Positions 58,975-64,000 of a stretch of DNA of 64,000 nucleotides are shown here, one piece after another. Source of the DNA: Scenedesmus sp. ARA3 (Eukaryota > Chlorophyta > Chlorophyceae > Sphaeropleales > Scenedesmaceae); NCBI GenBank assembly GCA_004335835.1, contig RWJK01001849.1, forward strand, positions 1-64,000. Reading direction: 5' to 3'. Under the pieces are notes generated by a model. That model did no database searches and was not told the DNA's origin. It saw nothing but the letters and a program-made list of their open reading frames with translations. The position numbers and the translations under genes were made by a program. The first letter of the stretch is position 1, and the number at the start of each line of letters is the position of its first letter.

Positions 58975-59240
58975 CAAGAGTACAGACAGATGCTATCAGC
59001 GTGCTGCGGGGCGGCCGTTGGATGGTGCTGGGCGGCAGGCGGTGCTGGAGGAGCTGCCAAAGGCATTGAAGAAGGCTACTCTGATGCTGGCACCACTGGC
59101 AACCGCCTGACAAGGACTTAAAAGGGATTTGTAATTGCGTTTGGACGGCAGGCGGTGCTGGAGCAGCTGCCAATTGGCGCCTTTGCAAAGGCGCTGAAGA
59201 AGGCCACTCTGATGCTGGCACCGCTGGCGACTGCCTGACA
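58895..59240 (+). repeat. three tandem copies of the terminal coding segment
   Basis: The last about 27 codons plus stop of the heme-oxygenase-like gene (58895-58974) recur at 59031-59110 and about 59143-59238, each keeping VLEELPKALKKATLMLAPLA (or VLEQLP...) and a TGA. The third copy has an extra 18 bp. Confidence 0.9.
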
Positions 59241-60429
59241 AGATGTGGAAGACACTTGCAACAAGTGTATCTGGTCAAATGTTATGTTTTTTCTTTCGAA
59301 TGCAGCAGCTGGGTTTTACGAGAATTTGGCCAGGAGAACTAGGTCAAGTTGTGCACCGCATGGTGAAATGACAGTTTCAGGCATGGTTAATGCACACATG
59401 CATGGTGTTTGGGGACACTGCCCAGGACGCATGCCCTGCACGTCATCATCATCATCATGTTACCCATCAAGCCATAGCATCAACGCCATCGGCCCTGCAC
59501 GTGTGTTGTTGCAGCGTTTGCATGATCAGATCGGCTTGATGTGGTCAACCTATTGTTGATGATCCCCGTGCTGGGTCTTCGAAACGGTTTGCGGTTGAGC
59601 GTGAGGCGGCGTACGGTATCACACAGCACGGTTGTGCTGCCGGCTGAAAGACTGGAAGCTGGGTATGCAACAGGCCAACTTGGCCAGGCTTGAGAGACTG
59701 TGGCAGAAGCAACGGCGTGGTAACGATATCCACTGTTCCAAACTGAAGCCTTCAATCGCTGAGCAATTGCTGGCTTTGTGGGTATCCAGGATGCACCACA
59801 AGTCGTCCTGTTGTAGGGCATGGTTACCAGCTGCTACCCTGCTGCTTCAAGCAGACAGGCTGTGACCAATCCTCACCAACAGGCTGTGAAGCATCACACA
59901 CATGTCGCGACTGCAAATTGCATACATCATCAACACAACAACGACCTATACCAGCTGCTGTTGCCATGAGGATTGACAGACCCCACACCACACCGCAGCT
60001 GCTGTGCTCAAGCCAAACTGGGCGCCCTACACCGTGTAGGGCTGGTGACCAGCGCAAAGAAACACTGCAACCTACAGCCGCAAGCACCAAACTGGCAGTG
60101 CCAACGTCCCACCTGGCTGATGCCGACAGCCTGCAAAGCTGCACTGCAGAACAAAACAGACACACCTGGGTGTTGTTTGAGAGTAAGCACACCGCACGAA
60201 ACAACCAACCAACCAACCAACCAACCACCCGTGAACCAACCGTGAACCAACCGTCAACTGCTACTTCCGCTGCCTCGAGGGCTGTGGCTCTGTGCCACCT
60301 CTGCAGGCACCAGGCGCCACCCCTGCTGCTGCTACCAGTGCTGCTGCTGCCGCTGCTGCTGTTACTGCTGCAGCATCTGCTGCTGCTGTCGTAATGCTGC
60401 GTGCTGCGTCGGCTGCGTGGCTGGTGCCC
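59241..60429. other. convergent intergenic region
   Basis: No gene supported. Contains the third dispersed GAT element (59445-59497) and an (AACC)n run at 60204-60227. Confidence 0.5.
59445..59497 (+). repeat. dispersed GAT-run element, copy 3
   Basis: (TCA)n then GTTACCCATCAAGCC and the same about 22 bp tail as the inverted copy at 1-58. Confidence 0.7.
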
Positions 60430-62700
60430 TCAAGGAAGCAGCAGCACAGGGCATGGCACAAATTCTGCCAGAAGGTTGGCATCCACCTGCAACACAGCGC
60501 AGCAGGCGGGCCACAGCCAGGCACGTGAATGCGTGTTTTTTGCGCTGCGACACACGGTGAGTATGTTCACAAACACGCCAGTCTCATGTACTCAACAACA
60601 AGCACTGCCATGTGTAGTGCAGCTCAGTGTTTGGCCAACTTAGACCCTGCGGCATGACCTTGCCAGCGGGCTTGTCTGCCCACAGGCAAAACCACGCAGC
60701 AGGTTCTGCGTTGACTGTCCTGCTGCTGGTGCGCTGCCACCACACAGCGTGTGTGAAACCCAGATCTACCCCTCAATGTCCCTGATTCGGTCTGCACTGA
60801 CAGCCTGCACTGACAGCCAAAAGAATGAGCACACACAACCGCACACACAAACAACAAACATGCATCATGCACAAATCATTGCAGCATATGTGTTGGTATC
60901 CTTGCACATAGCATCACCTAGCAGCACCTGCTTGGTGTGCACCGCCTCGCTCCTGATGAGCGCCAGCTGGCACTTATCTCAACACCCACGTCCAAACACA
61001 AGCAAAAGCCGCATTCCCCATACTACATCTCCCTGCACTGCCACCCATCGCCCCACACCTGCTTGGTGTGCACCGCCTCGCTGCTGATGAGCACCAGGTC
61101 GGCGCTGATCTCATCAGCCACATCCCCAACCCAAACATAAGCCGCATTTGCCGTACTACATCTCCCTGCACTGCCGCCCATCGTCGCGCACCTGCTGGGT
61201 GTGCACCGCCTCGCTGCTGATGAGCACCAGGTCGGCGCTGATCTCGTCAGCCACATCCCAACCAGTGATTTGACATAATGGCAGTTAAAATTGCGCGATA
61301 ATCACTCCACTTCCCGCACCTGCTTGGTGTGCACCGCCTCGCTGCTGATGAGCACAAGGTCGGCGCTGATCTCATCAGCCACGTCTCCCACCAGCACGCT
61401 GCCGCTGCCCTGCGCCTTCTCCAGGATGTCGGCGCCCTCACAGCCAGCCTCCTGCAGGCTCTGCAGCAGCAGCAGCAGCAGCGGCAGCAGCAGCATGGTG
61501 TGGATTCAACTCCAGTGTCGAACGTGGTGAGGGTGGGCAGAGGTATGCAAAGAGGTAAGGGTGCAGATGTCCAATTAACCTATACGTATGTAGGGATGAA
61601 AGGAATGAGACAGAACAAGCGCTGATATTCCGCCTGTTCTGATTTTACTGATGTGTGCATGCGTGCAGACGCATGTATGTGGTAAGGGAGGGTGGACGCT
61701 GCTGCTTAGGGGTTGTTTCACCCCTAACAAACAGGTATGTGCCAATACACACCCCTAACAAACAGGTAATGTTTATTGAGCACTCACCTTGTTGATGACC
61801 TGCAGCTTCACTGTGGGGTCACCCTCAGCCCCTGGCTGGTCCACCACCAGCACGGTGACCTTGCTGTTGTGGATCTTGGCCAGGTCGGCGCATGTGCTGA
61901 TGGCCTGATAGCAGCAGCAGCAGGGGCAGACGTGATTGCGAGGTCGGCTGCCAATAACAATCAACTGCCGCGGCGAAGTGAGGACTGTGCTGCTTTATCG
62001 TTGCAGACCACATACATGCAGGGTGGTGGAGCAGCGCATGCACAGGGTGGGGCAGAGGGAACACAGGTAGAAACACTGCTACTCCGCAATCGCACACGCG
62101 CTGCAGGTGCAACTCCATTTGCCTGCACAGCTGTGTCTTGCCACAACAATTCAGGGAGCTGACTAGCCCTGCTGCATCAGGGTCTGTCCGTCGGTCTGTG
62201 AACCACGCACCTGTCTGCTGCCATCGCTAAGGTAGGGGTTGCTGTCAAGGATTGTCAGCAGGATCTTGTCATACTGTAGGCGCTCCACAGGCGCGCTTTG
62301 CTGCTGCTGCTGCTCTGAGGCCTTGAGCTGCACACGGCGCACATCTGCGCAGGATCACGGAAAACCAAAGTCTTAGCGGGGCAGGACTGCAGGAGAGTAA
62401 GAAGAACGATGATTGCAGGACTTTGCTAGGCTGTACAGCAGCTGCAACCACGTCAGCATGCAGACGCGCGTGCAAGTATGCGTGCTGAGCATGCATGAGC
62501 ACCAAAACAAGTGCTGATCGTCTGCACAAGGTGACAAAGACAGAGACGAGCGCTGCGTAGCACAGGAAGCTTCCACACCGGAACCAGCAACACGCACCCG
62601 GCCTTGAAGAAAATGCTAACGCTCTGGAATGCCTCGAGGTGCTTTCATTGATTCTTTGAGCACCCTTAACGGTGCGCTGGGCTACAACGGAGGCCTGCAT
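60430..62700 (-). CDS. plant-type universal stress protein (USP-like), organelle leader
   Basis: Five exons: 62700-62598, 62344-62211, 61904-61788, 61460-61320, 60486-60430; 183 residues with matching phases. The leader MQASVVAQRTVKGAQRINES is Arg/Ser/Ala-rich and looks plastid or mitochondrial. The USP fold follows: YDKILLTILDSNPYLSDGSR (first strand), AISTCADLAKIHNSKVTVLV (helix 1, strand 2), QSLQEAGCEGADILEKAQGS, then DVADEISADLVLISSEAVHT and VDANLLAEFVPCPVLLLP at the C-terminus. The ending is that of plant USP-like proteins that lack the GxxGx9GS ATP loop. Function is unknown. Exon 4's 3' part is present four times. Confidence 0.82.
60928..61400 (-). repeat. tandem quadruplication (128-133 bp) of USP exon 4 3' end
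   Basis: The segment encoding VADEISADLVLISSEAVHTK plus its GT donor ends at 61320, 61192, 61059 and 60928. Only the first is attached to the full exon. The fourth is the most diverged (GCGCTCATCAGGAGC). The three extra copies lie in the intron before the last exon. Confidence 0.9.
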
Positions 62701-63466
62701 GGCTCGGAGATACAGCGATCTTTGCTTCCGCTGAATGAACGGGCTTGCAAGAACTGTTATATCTATAAACAGCTTGTGGTAGAAACTTTGCTTACGTTGA
62801 AGCTGATTCACAATGAAGAAGTAAAGAGCATGGCACTCCAATGTTGTGTTGTGTTAGTTTTTGAAACCTTTGCTCGAACAATCAGCATTTAGACATGGTT
62901 AAGTATTGCCTGGAACACAAGCCATTGCTTTTGCGGATGGACACTTGAGCTTCTGCAGCACATCATCAACTGGCTCGCACGCCGCATGCAAGGTTATAAG
63001 TGGCTTTGTGCAGCTTTTTTTCTTGATAATAACTGTTTGGACTGCGTCTGTGAGGCTTCCATCGCAGGTGAGCAAACTGCTGCTGTTGTCAGCGAAATGC
63101 GCATGCCGCCGGCCAGCAGCACAGTTGGCAGTGCTTGAACCGTGGTTGTAGTTAGGTGTAGTCTAGTTGATCGTAGCCGCCCAGGCTTATGCGTGCAAGT
63201 GCTTGCATGGCCTGACAGTGCAGCCAGCTGTTGCTGGGGGCGGGTGCTTTACATCTGGATTTGGCTTCTGACACAGGCTATTTGTAAAAGCCTGAGAACA
63301 CCATCTGCTGGCACAAATGTGTACTTACTCTTTGCCCGAGTTGTTGACCTAGCCTACTGTGCCCATTGCTGCAGGGATTGCACTTGCAGGAGCATGGCCG
63401 CGTGCTTGAGGCAACACCAGCAGCAGCCTCAGCGGCAGCAGTGCGAGCGGCAGCCGCAATAACAGC
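62701..63466. promoter_or_regulatory. divergent region USP / Ala-Pro-rich gene
   Basis: 766 bp between the two starts. The plus frame at 62629-62892 overlaps the USP leader antisense and is not supported. Confidence 0.35.
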
Positions 63467-64000
63467 ATGAACTTTGACCTGAATGAGCTTGATAAGCTCA
63501 CAGCAAAGCCTGGCAGGCCTTCAGCCTTCAGGCCAACAGCAAGGGCACGCCCAAAGCCTGCAGGACCAGCAGCAGCAGCAGCAGCAGGCGCTGCAGCGAC
63601 ACCTGCGGCACAGGATGAGGGTGTCACTGTGCATGCGCAAGCAGCACCGCCTGCTGCTGCGGCGGCTGCTGCACCTGCAGCGTCAGCAGCAGCGCGGCCA
63701 GCACCTACTGCAGCACCAGCTGCCAAGTCGAGGCCAGAGGCGCCACAGCCTGCAGGCGCCAGCAGCAAAGCGGCACAGCCAGCAGTGCAGCCTGTGGCAA
63801 GAGCAGCAACAACAGGGGCTGCTGCAGCAGGCGCACGAGCAGGCACCCGCACGGCTGTTGCAGCAGGAGCTGCTCCTGCACAAGCAGCAGCAGCAGCAGC
63901 GCCAGCAGCACGAGCCACACCAGCAGCAGCAGTGTCTGTGCCAGCCCCTGCAGCGGCAGGGGTGCCAGCAGCAAGCTCACGGCCGGCAGCAAGTGCAGCT
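63467..64000 (+). CDS. Ala/Pro-rich protein, 3' truncated by the window end
   Basis: An open frame runs from an ATG (context AACAGCATGAAC) to the end of the window with no stop. It begins MNFDLNELDKLTAKPGRPSA, then FRPTARARPKPAG, then long Ala/Pro/Gln stretches. An in-frame stop lies upstream at about 63406, so this ATG is a sensible start. The opening motif with FRPTARARP recalls the N-terminus of TFIIIB subunit BDP1-type proteins, but that likeness is weak. The antisense frame is pure Ala/Leu low complexity and is rejected. Confidence 0.5.
   Translation, partial: MNFDLNELDKLTAKPGRPSAFRPTARARPKPAGPAAAAAAGAAATPAAQDEGVTVHAQAAPPAAAAAAAPAASAAARPAPTAAPAAKSRPEAPQPAGASSKAAQPAVQPVARAATTGAAAAGARAGTRTAVAAGAAPAQAAAAAAPAARATPAAAVSVPAPAAAGVPAASSRPAASAA

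Noticed and set aside
60204..60227. (AACC)n run as a telomere-like repeat
   Set aside because: Only about six units and not the TTTAGGG/TTTTAGGG type expected of algae; a simple microsatellite.
62629..62892. 87-residue plus-strand frame
   Set aside because: Overlaps the USP leader exon antisense; no homology recognised.
63349..63918. 189-residue minus-strand Ala-rich frame
   Set aside because: Shadow of the plus-strand Ala/Pro-rich coding sequence, which has a sensible start and a non-repetitive N-terminus.

Overview
The window looks like nuclear DNA of a green alga (Chlorophyta, probably Chlorophyceae; a Scenedesmus-like relative is my guess, not something the sequence proves). The evidence is intron-rich genes with GT-AG introns, very heavy CAG/CTG microsatellites that put poly-Gln, poly-Ser and poly-Ala into proteins, plastid- or mitochondrion-type leader peptides, and eukaryotic families with plant-like architectures (PAM2-CUE-Smr, ankyrin-RING, plant-type universal stress protein, algal MYND). 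There are no bacterial operons, rRNA genes or CRISPR arrays. Two assembly gaps are present (21793-21921 and 49205-49207). Gene models are spliced by eye. For most of them the exon phases add up to an unbroken frame from start to stop.

Layout: (1) 827-10312, minus: a 13-exon gene joining an unrecognised N-terminal half, a DEDDy 3'-5' exonuclease domain and a Ycf45/SpoIIIAA-like P-loop domain. (2) 11235-13353, plus: organelle-targeted hotdog thioesterase. (3) 15389-16147, plus: Asp/Gln-rich protein. (4) 18078-21005, minus: VAT-1-like quinone oxidoreductase, head to head with (5) 21298-22729, plus: METTL7-like methyltransferase. (6) 23210-26496, minus: ARMC6, head to head with (7) 26759-34204, plus: UTP13/TBL3 of the U3 processome. 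(8) 34804-36530, plus: CID7-like PAM2/CUE/Smr protein. (9) 37878-40625, plus: unrecognised helical protein. (10) 41801-43757, minus: YfcE-type phosphoesterase, head to head with (11) 44483-47778, plus: ankyrin-RING E3. (12) 49208-53619, minus: algal MYND protein. (13) 54885-56099, minus: organellar S1-domain protein, head to head with (14) 56471-58974, plus: heme-oxygenase-like plastid protein. (15) 60430-62700, minus: plant-type USP. (16) 63467-64000+, plus: partial Ala/Pro-rich protein running off the end.

The most unusual feature is structural. Nearly every second gene carries short tandem duplications (about 90-240 bp period) that copy an exon edge together with its splice site, or copy the terminal exon with its stop codon. 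Examples are a triplicated exonuclease motif I exon, a triplicated motif II exon, a quadruplicated USP exon and duplicated or triplicated last exons in four genes. A second recurring pattern is that CTG tracts end directly at 3' splice sites while CAG tracts follow 5' splice sites, so that at least one intron (27626-28068) has complementary ends. The genes do not form one pathway. UTP13 (ribosome biogenesis), the PAM2-Smr protein (mRNA/poly(A)-binding-protein associated) and the organellar S1 protein (translation) are all RNA-related, but I see no sign of functional clustering beyond paired divergent promoters.
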